Notes: a model not told the origin generated them from the letters alone. A stretch of DNA of 64,000 nucleotides from Bacteroidia bacterium (GCA_030430575.1 JAUIKF010000002.1:186001-250000); one strand, 5' to 3'. Shown: positions 50,414 to 58,445, numbered from the stretch's first letter. Translations and numbers: made by a program.

Positions 50414-51612
50414 TGCGTTTTTAGCAAGAGAGCTACTCCCAGTGGCATCATCACGGAAGCCCCAAAAAGCAATTCATAATACATGGGCATAAATCCCATC
50501 GCTCCCCAAAACAAGGTCCCCTGTAAGAACAAGATACTTTCACTCAGGGCAAATCCCAGGAAAAATAACCCGATCGCCACGAATGTCTCGCGGCTAGGAC
50601 GGCGCAGGATGCCCTGATTTATTCCAAATCCTAATAGAAAATGGGTCACAATCCCCAGCAGGATAATATGGATAAACCCCATGACATAATTTCGAATGGT
50701 GTAAGCCACCATTGCAACATAAGGAATAACCACAACTGCTTGAATGATGATTTTGAATAACAAGCAGACAAAGGCAACCTTGAAGAGAAAGAGGGGAAAC
50801 TGTGAGAAATGTGGCCGTATTTCAGCGGAGTGTTTTTTGATTAATTGTAAGAAAAATACGAGGGCGATCAATTGTAAAATAACGCCAAGACTATTTACCG
50901 CAAAGAGGATCTTGAGGGGGTTGGACCATGTCACGGCCAAAGCATAGGTCAATAAGCAAGACGCCCCCAAAAAACCAAAAAAACGCTGTGCCAATCGATG
51001 ATCGATTACCACGCCTTTCTGCTTCATTAACTCTAGTAGTAACCCTATGACGCCAAATAATAACCATCCATTGAGTTGAAAATGGAGGAAAAACTGTACT
51101 GCCATATAGTAGAAGGCTGTGTGCGAATAGCGCCCAATGGCAAAATAGACAACCACCCACAGGGCCAACGTGGACAAGACAAGGAAAAGGAGAGCTGTTT
51201 GGATAAATAGCCGAGAAATAGAGGCAGAATGATGCGCTTCAATGTCTCTGAAAAAATGCCAGACGAAATAATAGGCTACAATTGTCTGTAAGAGCAAAAA
51301 ACTCATGCTCCAGGCTGAGGCGCCTGTCATAAGGTAGGCGATACACATGCCTATTACACTTCCTTGAGTAAGCCAAAAGGCAATCTTATAGGGGGGCGCT
51401 TGCTGCCGTGTCGCAGGCAGAAACGTGTGCATAAGTGTGCCTGCCAACGCCATAAATGCCCATCCCAACAGGGCAAGATGGGAATGGGCATCTAAGAAAT
51501 GTCGAAACTTCAGCCAACTAATCTCTTCTACAAATGCGAATCGCAACAAGGCTCCTAAGCAAGTAGCAATGCAGAGGTTGGCTAATGCTGTTTTGACCCA
51601 TGTCTTAGGCAT
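50380..51612 (-). CDS. Heme-copper oxidase subunit I-like membrane protein
   Basis: 410 residues with about twelve hydrophobic segments. Histidines lie where haem or copper ligands might: AHSHLALLGWAFMALAGTLMH (His43, His45, His62), QFFLHFQLNGWLLFGV and MGFIHIILLGIVTHFLLG. The HSHLALLGW and FLHFQLNGW phrases recall cbb3/NorB-type oxidase subunit I and the NnrS family, but the full set of six ligand histidines of a working oxidase cannot be confirmed. It is next to the nitrous oxide gene cluster, with its start 48 bp from the end of the cytochrome c gene on the same strand, so a role in nitrogen-oxide respiration or NO tolerance is a reasonable guess. Confidence 0.65.
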   Translation of the reverse strand: MPKTWVKTALANLCIATCLGALLRFAFVEEISWLKFRHFLDAHSHLALLGWAFMALAGTLMHTFLPATRQQAPPYKIAFWLTQGSVIGMCIAYLMTGASAWSMSFLLLQTIVAYYFVWHFFRDIEAHHSASISRLFIQTALLFLVLSTLALWVVVYFAIGRYSHTAFYYMAVQFFLHFQLNGWLLFGVIGLLLELMKQKGVVIDHRLAQRFFGFLGASCLLTYALAVTWSNPLKILFAVNSLGVILQLIALVFFLQLIKKHSAEIRPHFSQFPLFLFKVAFVCLLFKIIIQAVVVIPYVAMVAYTIRNYVMGFIHIILLGIVTHFLLGFGINQGILRRPSRETFVAIGLFFLGFALSESILFLQGTLFWGAMGFMPMYYELLFGASVMMPLGVALLLKTQIVNARRSVRH

Positions 51613-51660
51613 GATACGTATGCTACTAGATTAAAAGACTGTTCAAAGTATTTCGAAAAC

Positions 51661-52143
51661 TTACTCTCCTTGAGATGCCGCAAAATCCAAGTCATTCTGG
51701 TAGATGAATTCGAGAATATCTCTGGCATCTGTGATGGAGATGTTTTGGTTAGGCATGCGGACCAAACACTCTTTTAACAAGTCATTGGCGACTTTGTCTT
51801 CCTCCAACATGATCTCCACATTGGTAATCATATTCATGATCCATTCGGGCTTCCGCTTGTCGGTAAGGCCAGCCCAGCCTGGTCCTACTACTCGCTGGTC
51901 AGTAAGCTTGTGACATGCAGCGCATTTCAATTCGTATATAGCTTTGCCATTTTCAACCATTTTGGCATCTAGTGGATTGTTGAGGGTCACGCTGGTTATT
52001 TCTCCTATTCCTTTCCCGTCGTCTTTTTTCTGTGCTTCTGCCTTTTCTGGAAAAGCTTTGGCCAGTCGATCTTCCCGAGATTGACTTTCACCGCACGCAA
52101 AGACAAAAAGGGCAAGGATGGAGAAGATTGCTAATTTTTTCAT
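51661..52143 (-). CDS. Lipoprotein c-type cytochrome
   Basis: 160 residues: type II signal with FACG (Cys17 lipidated), a charged linker, then a class I cytochrome c with CAACH (Cys74, Cys77, His78) and the sixth ligand methionine probably in RMPNQN near residue 130. Beside nosZ such a cytochrome is the likely electron donor to N2O reductase, anchored on the periplasmic face or outer-membrane inner leaflet. Clade II nos clusters often include cytochromes c. The Rrf2 gene is 30 bp upstream on the same strand, so the two can be one transcript. Confidence 0.88.
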   Translation of the reverse strand: MKKLAIFSILALFVFACGESQSREDRLAKAFPEKAEAQKKDDGKGIGEITSVTLNNPLDAKMVENGKAIYELKCAACHKLTDQRVVGPGWAGLTDKRKPEWIMNMITNVEIMLEEDKVANDLLKECLVRMPNQNISITDARDILEFIYQNDLDFAASQGE

Positions 52144-52173
52144 GATGATTTGATTTGATGATCTTGAGGATGG

Positions 52174-52599
52174 TTAAACCCTGATATTCTTCATTTTTAT
52201 TCGCTCCGCCATTTCATTCACAGTGAGGTTCTCTAACTGATACTTTAATCCAGCGCGATAGCCAAATACTTGAATGTGTAATGGGCAGGGGTTTTCAGTA
52301 GAACAGGCCGCTAACCCAAGGATGCAAAAGTCAAAGACTTGCGGGCCGTCAATGCTATGTACTATTTTCTCAATAGTGATATTTCGATTCTGAGGTGTCA
52401 GGTAAAATCCGCCGCCAGGTCCTTTGCTAGAAGTAATCAATTGGCTTTTTGATAATTGCTGAAGCACCTTGGCTAATAGATGGCTAGGAATATCAAGTTC
52501 CACAGCCATTTGTGTGGCATTGATCTTATTTGACTCATCAGAATGAACAGCAAGATATAAAGTGGCTCGTATGGCGTATTTACATGACTTAGAAAACAT
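52174..52599 (-). CDS. Rrf2 family regulator with three cysteines (NsrR/IscR-like)
   Basis: 141 residues. The winged helix is typical of Rrf2 (KYAIRATLYLAVHSD, LAKVLQQLSKSQLITSSKGPGGGFYL). The sensor loop has Cys92, Cys99 and Cys105 (FCILGLAACSTENPCPLH), enough to ligate an iron-sulfur cluster as in NsrR (NO sensor) and IscR. The first spacing is six residues rather than the five of NsrR and IscR. Placed next to nosZ and the cytochrome gene and divergent from nosZ, it probably controls them in response to NO or redox state. Evidence is context plus motif; the signal is unproven. Confidence 0.88.
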   Translation of the reverse strand: MFSKSCKYAIRATLYLAVHSDESNKINATQMAVELDIPSHLLAKVLQQLSKSQLITSSKGPGGGFYLTPQNRNITIEKIVHSIDGPQVFDFCILGLAACSTENPCPLHIQVFGYRAGLKYQLENLTVNEMAERIKMKNIRV

Positions 52600-52650
52600 A
52601 AGTACCTATTTTGGAGATTGAGAAAGATTTATTTCAGGAGCAAAAATAAG

Positions 52651-52666
52651 ATAAAAAATATTTTAT
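52651..52666. promoter_or_regulatory. Possible Rrf2 operator upstream of the regulator gene
   Basis: ATAAAAAATATTTTAT has perfect ATAAAA/TTTTAT half-sites. It lies 52 bp before the Rrf2 start and in the nosZ-Rrf2 gap. The region is A/T-rich, so chance is a real alternative. Confidence 0.3.
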
Positions 52667-52876
52667 TGATCCACTTAGCTCAAAATCCGCTTAAATGACT
52701 TAGCTACTTGGCTACATCCTTTAAAGTGAGTCAAAACTATTTTATAGTATGTAATGGCAAAATGCTTTTTATCCTAAGGCGGGGTGATTAAAGTCATTGG
52801 GGTCGCTTTGAATCTATCGTTGGTTTGTAAATAAAAGAAAAATAATCTTTTATTCATCACATAACCACTATAGAAG

Positions 52877-54862
52877 ATGAAAACGAATGCACACACTTCT
52901 CTAATTACCCTCCTTTTTGCAGGCTTCTTATTGACTGGCCTTACCATGAGCTGTAACCAGCAAGGTACTACCACCAATACAGGTGCCCTGGGCAATGATG
53001 TTGCTTCTCAAGTCTATGTCCCACCAGGCCAATACGATGAGTTCTATGCTTTTATGTCTGGCGGATTTAGCGGCCAGATTACCGTCCACGGACTGCCTTC
53101 TGGCAGGCTGTTCAAAACGATCCCTGTATTCTCTGTAGACGGAGAAAAAGGCTATGGCTTCAATGAAGAAACGAAGCCCATGCTGAATACCTCTCATGGG
53201 TTTGTTCCATGGGACGATGCTCACCACCCTGAACTTTCTCAAACGAATGGAGAGACCGACGGTCGATGGATTTTCATCAATGGGAATAATACCCCCCGTG
53301 TGGCACGTATCGACCTGACTACTTTCGAGACAGCGGAAATCATCGAGATTCCCAATTCTGGAGGTAACCACAGTTCTCCATTTACCACTGAGAACACGGA
53401 ATATGTCGTAGCGGGAACACGCTTTGGTGTACCTTACCCACAGTCTGATGTGGAGATCAAGAGCTACGCTGAGAACTTCAAAGGGACCCTTACCTTTATC
53501 AAAGTAGAAGATGATGGCGCCATGGACATCGCCTTCCAGGTGTTATTGCCTGCCTTTGATTATGACCTTGCGCACGCTGGTAAAGGAAAATCCCATGGAT
53601 GGATGTTCTTCACCACTTATAACACGGAAGAGAAATCGACCCTTCTGGAGGTATCTGCCTCTCAAAATGACAAAGACTTCATCGCTGCCATCAACTGGAA
53701 AAAGGCTGAAGAGTATGTCAAACAAGGAAAAGCCAAAGACATTCCTGCCGAATGGGCGCACAATGTCTATGACGAGCATACCCATATGGCGACCTCTACT
53801 ATGAAAAAGAGTGTGAAGGTATTGATTCCTTCTGAGTGTCCAGGACTTGTTTATTTCCTTCCTACACCTAAGTCTCCTCACGGGGTAGATGTAGACCCTA
53901 CGGGTGAATACATTGTCGGTAATGGTAAGCTTTCTGCTGACCTCACGGTCCATTCATTTACCAAAATGATGGCTGCCATTGAGAATAAGTCTTTTGAAAA
54001 AGAAATTGCCAGCATTCCTGTATTGAAGTTTGAAGAAGTAGTAGGTGGTGTGGTAAAAGATGCAGGCCTTGGACCATTGCACACAGAATTTGACGACAAA
54101 GGCAATGCGTATACTTCTTTCTTCATTTCTTCTAATGTAGTGAAGTGGAAAGTGGGTACCTGGGAAGTATTGGACAAAGCAGCTACTTTCTACTCCATCG
54201 GTCACTTGATGATTCCTGGTGGAGACTCTAAAAAGCCCCAAGGAAAATACCTCGTTGCCTTGAACAAGATCACCAAAGACCGCTACTTGCCTACGGGACC
54301 AGAGCTCTGCCATTCAGCACAGTTGTATGACATCTCTGGGGATAAGATGAAGCTTCTCTTGGACTTTCCTACCATGGGTGAACCTCACTATGCGCAAGGA
54401 ATCTCTGCGGATCGCATCATGCCTAATATCAGAAAGATCTATCCGATAGAAGAGAATAAGCACCCTTATCGGGCGCTTGGAGAAAAAGAAGCCAAAGTCA
54501 CTCGCGAAGGCAAAACCGTCCATGTTTACATGACGACTATTCGTAGCCACTTTGCACCTGACAATATCGAAGGCATCAAGGTCGGGGATGAAGTATACTT
54601 CCACGTCACCAACCTGGAACAAGATTGGGATGTGCCTCACGGCTTCTCCGTCATGGGCGCCAACAATGCTGAATTGTTGATCATGCCTGGCCAGACAGAA
54701 ACCCTCCTGTGGACGCCAAAGAAAGAAGGCGTATTCCCCTTCTACTGTACAGACTTCTGCTCTGCCCTTCACCAGGAGATGCAAGGATATGTACGTGTCT
54801 CTTCTCAAGGTGCCAATACGCCACTGAAATGGGGCTTGGGTGAAGACGAGTTTGTACAGTAA
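52877..54862 (+). CDS. nosZ: Nitrous oxide reductase, clade II (Sec-dependent)
   Basis: 661 residues. NosZ reduces N2O to N2 outside the cytoplasm. The N-terminus is a Sec-type signal without twin arginine, with a lipoprotein-like end (GLTMSC, Cys26), which places it in clade II. Histidines for the tetranuclear CuZ site are seen in MLNTSHGFVPWDDAHHPE (His107, His116, His117), SHGWMF, EWAHNVYDEHTH, SPHGVDVD, LHTEFDD and CHSAQLYD. The C-terminal cupredoxin domain has the CuA ligands His588 (PHGFSVMG) and CTDFCSALHQEM (Cys624, Cys628, His632, Met635). All expected ligands appear intact. It heads the operon nosZ-(nosB-like)-nosL-nosD-nosF-nosY, though a hairpin follows it. Confidence 0.96.
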   Translation: MKTNAHTSLITLLFAGFLLTGLTMSCNQQGTTTNTGALGNDVASQVYVPPGQYDEFYAFMSGGFSGQITVHGLPSGRLFKTIPVFSVDGEKGYGFNEETKPMLNTSHGFVPWDDAHHPELSQTNGETDGRWIFINGNNTPRVARIDLTTFETAEIIEIPNSGGNHSSPFTTENTEYVVAGTRFGVPYPQSDVEIKSYAENFKGTLTFIKVEDDGAMDIAFQVLLPAFDYDLAHAGKGKSHGWMFFTTYNTEEKSTLLEVSASQNDKDFIAAINWKKAEEYVKQGKAKDIPAEWAHNVYDEHTHMATSTMKKSVKVLIPSECPGLVYFLPTPKSPHGVDVDPTGEYIVGNGKLSADLTVHSFTKMMAAIENKSFEKEIASIPVLKFEEVVGGVVKDAGLGPLHTEFDDKGNAYTSFFISSNVVKWKVGTWEVLDKAATFYSIGHLMIPGGDSKKPQGKYLVALNKITKDRYLPTGPELCHSAQLYDISGDKMKLLLDFPTMGEPHYAQGISADRIMPNIRKIYPIEENKHPYRALGEKEAKVTREGKTVHVYMTTIRSHFAPDNIEGIKVGDEVYFHVTNLEQDWDVPHGFSVMGANNAELLIMPGQTETLLWTPKKEGVFPFYCTDFCSALHQEMQGYVRVSSQGANTPLKWGLGEDEFVQ

Positions 54863-54888
54863 AACTCTTTGCCATTTGAACCCCCTTT

Positions 54889-54922
54889 CGCTAAACGGCC
54901 CCCTCAGAGAAGGGGCCTAGCG
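54889..54922 (+). terminator. GGCCCC/GGGGCC hairpin after nosZ
   Basis: CGCTA...GGCCCC and GGGGCC-TAGCG form a strong stem 27 bp after the nosZ stop. No proper T-run follows, so it may act as an mRNA 3' stabiliser or partial stop. Confidence 0.6.
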
Positions 54923-54956
54923 ATTTGACATAAAAATAAAACCCTAATCTTGCGGG

Positions 54957-54981
54957 TCGTTCCCTTTTTCAAGGGGAACGG
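54957..54981. repeat. GC-rich hairpin element (CGTTCCC...GGGAACG type)
   Basis: CGTTCCC and GGGAACG-like arms around TTTTTCAA, flanked by AAACCC and GGGGTTT on the two sides (54939 and 54993). This looks like another dispersed palindromic element. Confidence 0.5.
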
Positions 54982-55162
54982 GGCCGTGGGGAGGGGTTTA
55001 CTAGGGCGAAGACAAAGTCTTATCAGCAACTAAATAGTTTCGGTTATTCACTGATTGGGTAGAGGATGGCAAGCCTGTCCTTTATCCATATCAGATTCCC
55101 TATTTCCCATGCTCTTTAGAAAAAAAAATCAAAATAAGTAGCGCATTAAGGTTTGCAATCTG

Positions 55163-55209
55163 CTGATAATCAGCTCATACTTTCATTTTGATTTTCATTT
55201 TAATTTTGA
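55163..55209 (+). repeat. Hairpin plus hexamer array, copy 1
   Basis: CTGATAATCAG (palindrome) is followed by TTTCAT, TTTGAT, TTTCAT, TTTAAT, TTTGAC hexamers. It matches 57649-57695 at 40 of 47 positions by my count. It ends about 20 bp before the next ATG. Confidence 0.75.
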
Positions 55210-55230
55210 CTCTTTCCTCATCCAACCTTC

Positions 55231-55812
55231 ATGAAGAAGCACCTTCCTCGGATATTGATGGCCATTGCCGCCTTGGGCTTATTGACCCTATTTGTTTTTC
55301 CCATGTGGCGCATCACACTGATCGCACCGCAGTACCCCGATGGCGTGGACCTGTTTATTTGGATTCACAAATTAGGCGGAAATAGTCCAGGTACTTTGCA
55401 AAACATCAACATCCTCAACCACTATATAGGGATGAAATATATCGAGCCAGACTCTATCCCTGAATTGAGCTATTTCCCATATATCGTGTTGGCTATGGTA
55501 GGGTTAGGGTTAATTGCAGCGTTGTTAAATAAGGGAAAACTGTTTTTAGCATGGGCCATTGTGATGGTTATTTTGGCCATGTTAGGCATTTATGACTTCT
55601 ACTTATGGGAATATGATTACGGGCATAACCTCAGCCCTACAGCGCCTATAAAAATCCCTGGAGCTTCCTTCCAGCCTCCGCTATTTGGTACCAAGCTCAT
55701 CTTGAATTTTACTGCCCAATCCTATCCACATACTTCAGGCATCTTCGCTGGCATCTGCATCATCATGGCAGGCGTAGCGTGGTGGTTGAAGGCAAAATTT
55801 GGTAAAAAATAA
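55231..55812 (+). CDS. Membrane protein of the nos cluster (nosB-like position)
   Basis: 193 residues with four or five hydrophobic segments at about 8-28, 86-105, 110-128 and 170-187. Between segments 1 and 2 is a periplasmic-looking region with LIAPQYPDGVDLFIWIHKLG and INILNHYIGMKYI. A membrane protein of unknown function placed just after nosZ is a mark of clade II clusters, where it is called nosB in some organisms; whether this one is homologous rather than only in the same place should be tested. Its end overlaps the region just before nosL, with the ATG of nosL 4 bp after the stop. Confidence 0.7.
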   Translation: MKKHLPRILMAIAALGLLTLFVFPMWRITLIAPQYPDGVDLFIWIHKLGGNSPGTLQNINILNHYIGMKYIEPDSIPELSYFPYIVLAMVGLGLIAALLNKGKLFLAWAIVMVILAMLGIYDFYLWEYDYGHNLSPTAPIKIPGASFQPPLFGTKLILNFTAQSYPHTSGIFAGICIIMAGVAWWLKAKFGKK

Positions 55813-55816
55813 AACG

Positions 55817-56254
55817 ATGAACCCCTCACATCTCCTCCTCTTATCCTTCGTCTTGCTCATCGGTTGTCAACCCACCCCCCAGCCAATGAACTATGGGCAA
55901 GACATGTGTCATTACTGTAAAATGACCGTAGTAGACGCCCAGCATGCGGCGCAAGTCGTGACAAGCAAAGGCAAAGCCTACAAATTCGACGCAATAGAAT
56001 GTTGCGTCAATTACCTCAACAAACACACCGATCAGCAATTCGCCCATATCCTTGTCAATGACTATGAGAACCCTGGCGTGCTCTTAGCGGCTGAAACAAG
56101 CCATTACCTCATTTCACCAGCCATCCCCAGCCCCATGGGGGCCAACCTCTCTGCCTTTGCCAGCGAAGGCGCTGCACAAGCGATTCACCAAAACAAAGGC
56201 GGTGAGATGTTTGGCTGGGAAATGCTTAAACAACACTTGATGAAGAATTATTGA
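55817..56254 (+). CDS. nosL: Copper-binding lipoprotein NosL
   Basis: 145 residues from the ATG at 55817, with type II signal LSFVLLIGC. The NosL core is present: MCHYCKMTVVDAQHAAQVV (Cys-x-x-Cys and Met, the Cu(I) site of the family), GKAYKFDAIECCVNYL, and a C-terminal SPMGANLSAFAS. NosL delivers copper to apo-NosZ in the periplasm. A TTG six codons upstream would overlap the previous gene and was not used. It lies between the membrane gene and nosD in a tight run, with an A/T-rich heptamer array following. Confidence 0.9.
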   Translation: MNPSHLLLLSFVLLIGCQPTPQPMNYGQDMCHYCKMTVVDAQHAAQVVTSKGKAYKFDAIECCVNYLNKHTDQQFAHILVNDYENPGVLLAAETSHYLISPAIPSPMGANLSAFASEGAAQAIHQNKGGEMFGWEMLKQHLMKNY

Positions 56255-56309
56255 TTGCTGATTGATAGATTATTGATTAGCAAAGAGTATCAACCGATTG
56301 ATTATCAGC
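56245..56309 (+). repeat. 7-bp-period GATTATT array between nosL and nosD
   Basis: Heptamers of type ATTATTG, ATTGCTG, GATTAGC, ATCAACC and GATTGAT begin at the nosL stop codon and run into a CTTTTACC segment that ends at the nosD ATG. Confidence 0.6.
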
Positions 56310-56316
56310 TTTTACC

Positions 56317-57579
56317 ATGTATAAACTCCTCCTCTCCATAATCATCTGCTTGGTGCTAATGCACTCAAAGTCGCAGGCAGCGACCTTGGAAGTGTGCTCG
56401 ACCTGTAGATGGACGACCGTCACAGCAGCGATACAAGCAGCAAAAGCAGGCGACCGTATCTTGGTCAAAAAAGGCCTGTATCAAGAAGGGCAAATCACCG
56501 TCGATAAGCCGCTCCACCTGATAGGGGAAGGGTTTCCGATCCTTGACGGGAAAAACGAAACAGAAATCCTCACCGTCATGGCTGACGGAGTCATCGTGGA
56601 AGGCTTTCAGGTACAAAATGTAGGGACAGATTACCTGGAAGACCGCGCAGGCATCCGCGTTCGCAAGTCTCGGGATTTTGTTATTCGAAACAATAAGCTT
56701 TACAATACCTTCTTCGGCATATACCTGGAGCATTCCAAGTATGGAGTTGTTGAGGGGAATGAACTCGTGGGCAAGGCCGTGGATGAAATGTCATCGGGGA
56801 ATGCCATCCACGTTTGGTATTCCAAAGGAATTTTGGTCACAGGGAATCAGGTTCGGAATCACCGAGATGGGATCTACTTCGAATTTGTGGATAGCAGCAA
56901 AGTGCGCGACAATCTCAGCGAGGACAATCTCCGCTATGGCTTGCACTTCATGTTTTCCAATGACGATGACTATTCGGATAATATATTTCGGAGAAATGGG
57001 GCGGGCGTAGCGGTCATGTTTTCGAAACGCGTCAATATGTGGGACAATCGCTTTGAGCATAATTGGGGCGTATCGTCTTATGGGTTATTGCTAAAGGAAA
57101 TTTATGATGCGGAGATTTGGAACAATATCTTCAAAGAAAACTCTATCGCCATCTTCCTCGAAGGGGCTACGCGCATCAACTACCACCACAACGATTTCAT
57201 CCAAAATGGCTGGGCCATCAAAATGTCAGGCGGCTGCTTGACGAATAAGGTATATGACAATAATTTCATTGGCAATACCTTCGACCTTTCGGTCAGTAGC
57301 CATGTGAATGACAACACCTTTGACCACAATTACTGGAGTGAATACACGGGATATGACCTCGACAGAGATGGAATCGGGGATATCCCGTTTCGGCCGATGA
57401 AGCTCTTTGGCTATGTAGTAAATCAGACGCCTGAGGCGATCATTTTACTTCGCAGTACCTTCGTAGACCTCATCAATTTCTCCGAAAAAGTCAGCCCTAT
57501 ATTCACACCCACCAATGTCTTCGACAATGAACCTTTGATGAAACGCCTGGTCTTCGAGAAGATAATTTTGAATGATTGA
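56317..57579 (+). CDS. nosD: Nitrous oxide reductase maturation protein NosD
   Basis: 420 residues with a Sec signal (LSIIICLVLMHSKSQA). The body is a right-handed parallel beta-helix (CASH/pectate-lyase type) from about 35 to 360, with repeating short strands such as NAIHVWYSKGILVTGNQV and DGIYFEFVDSSKVRDNL. NosD works in the periplasm with the NosFY ABC transporter to build the CuZ site of NosZ. Near the end, NYWSEYTGYDLDRDGIGD is a conserved family stretch. The last codons and stop are inside a repeat copy (57562-57597), so the C-terminal residues are probably not conserved. nosF follows after 123 bp. Confidence 0.92.
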   Translation: MYKLLLSIIICLVLMHSKSQAATLEVCSTCRWTTVTAAIQAAKAGDRILVKKGLYQEGQITVDKPLHLIGEGFPILDGKNETEILTVMADGVIVEGFQVQNVGTDYLEDRAGIRVRKSRDFVIRNNKLYNTFFGIYLEHSKYGVVEGNELVGKAVDEMSSGNAIHVWYSKGILVTGNQVRNHRDGIYFEFVDSSKVRDNLSEDNLRYGLHFMFSNDDDYSDNIFRRNGAGVAVMFSKRVNMWDNRFEHNWGVSSYGLLLKEIYDAEIWNNIFKENSIAIFLEGATRINYHHNDFIQNGWAIKMSGGCLTNKVYDNNFIGNTFDLSVSSHVNDNTFDHNYWSEYTGYDLDRDGIGDIPFRPMKLFGYVVNQTPEAIILLRSTFVDLINFSEKVSPIFTPTNVFDNEPLMKRLVFEKIILND

Positions 57580-57597
57580 ATGATGAATTTTGAATAG
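57562..57597 (-). repeat. ATTCAAA array covering the 3' end of nosD
   Basis: On the minus strand it reads almost the same as 20471-20510 (ATTCAAA, ATTCATC, ATTCAAT, CATTCAAA). The nosD stop codon lies inside it. Confidence 0.7.
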
Positions 57598-57648
57598 TTT
57601 CCCTGAAGTGAGGGAGAAAATAAATTGACATCCTACCCTAATAAAGCA

Positions 57649-57695
57649 CTGATTGTCAGTTCATATTTTCATTTTAATTTTCATTTCTATTTTGA
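57649..57695 (+). repeat. Hairpin plus hexamer array, copy 2, before nosF
   Basis: CTGATTGTCAG, then TTTCAT, TTTAAT, TTTCAT, TTCTAT, TTTGAT. Near-copy of 55163-55209; ends 7 bp before the nosF ATG. Confidence 0.75.
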
Positions 57696-57702
57696 TTGAT
57701 CC

Positions 57703-58440
57703 ATGATTAGCATAAATAACCTTCACAAAGCTTTTGGGAAAAACAAGGTGCTTCAGGGCATAGACTTGTCATTCGAAGGTGCTGGCATCACAGCCATCCT
57801 GGGACCCAATGGTTCGGGCAAGACGACCTTGATCAAGTGTATCCTGGGCATGGTCTATCCCGACAAGGGAGACATTCAGCTTGGCGGCCAGTCGATTCGG
57901 CACGAATGGGCGTATCGAGATCAGTTGGATTATCTGCCTCAGATCGCTCGATTCCCTGAAAATCTTACCGTGCTAGAATTATTTAGCTTGGTCAAGGATC
58001 TGCGCAAGCGGACGGCGAGTGGAGAGGAATTGGTTGAATTATTTGGGCTAAAACCGTTTCTCAATAAACGCCTCAGCAACCTCTCAGGAGGTACCCGCCA
58101 GAAAGTGAACATCGTCCAGGCGATGATGTTTGACAGTCCGTTGGTCATCATGGATGAGCCGACGGCGGGGCTAGACCCTGTGGCGATGATTCGTCTGAAG
58201 GAGATCATCAGAAGGGAAAAGGAAAGAGGTAAGACCATTTTGATTACAACGCACTTGATGAATTTTGTGGAGGAAGTTGCAGATGATGTCGTGTTTATTC
58301 TGGAAGGGAAAATTCACTTCAAGGGCAGTCTAAGTGCGCTGAAGGCGCAGTATGGCGAAGCACAGCTAGAACAGGCGATTGCGCATATTTTGGAAGGGAA
58401 GGATCCCAAAATACCTAACAGATTTTCTTCAATCTGTTAG
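57703..58440 (+). CDS. nosF: ABC transporter ATPase NosF
   Basis: 245 residues. Walker A GPNGSGKTT (34-42), signature LSGGTRQK (127-134), Walker B LVIMDEPTAGLDP and the switch His in TTHLMN. NosF powers the NosFY transporter that, with NosD, supplies a sulfur species needed for the CuZ cluster. The last dozen residues (KIPNRFSSIC) and the stop codon are encoded by a perfect 15-bp-stem palindrome (58410-58445), so this end appears to be the product of an insertion. Domain integrity is otherwise normal. nosY follows after 98 bp. Confidence 0.93.
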   Translation: MISINNLHKAFGKNKVLQGIDLSFEGAGITAILGPNGSGKTTLIKCILGMVYPDKGDIQLGGQSIRHEWAYRDQLDYLPQIARFPENLTVLELFSLVKDLRKRTASGEELVELFGLKPFLNKRLSNLSGGTRQKVNIVQAMMFDSPLVIMDEPTAGLDPVAMIRLKEIIRREKERGKTILITTHLMNFVEEVADDVVFILEGKIHFKGSLSALKAQYGEAQLEQAIAHILEGKDPKIPNRFSSIC

Positions 58441-58445
58441 GTATT
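58410..58445. repeat. Perfect palindrome at the nosF stop codon
   Basis: AATACCTAACAGATT and AATCTGTTAGGTATT, six-base loop. Contains the nosF stop codon (58438-58440). Confidence 0.9.

Larger units (their letters stand above)
54863..55230. other. Region after nosZ: hairpins and repeat array
   Basis: This 368-bp gap has no gene. It holds two hairpins (54889-54922 and 54957-54981), unremarkable sequence to about 55140, then a hairpin-plus-hexamer unit (55163-55209) that is nearly copied before nosF, and finally the start of the next gene. nosZ could therefore be transcribed partly apart from the genes after it. Confidence 0.6.

Noticed and set aside
52780-52876. FNR/CRP box before nosZ
   Set aside because: I looked for TTGAT-N4-ATCAA and related dyads and found no match; the nearest TTTG and TAATCTTT do not fit spacing or consensus.
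52928-54808. Several minus-strand frames of 119-164 codons
   Set aside because: All are shadows of nosZ, whose family match is unambiguous.
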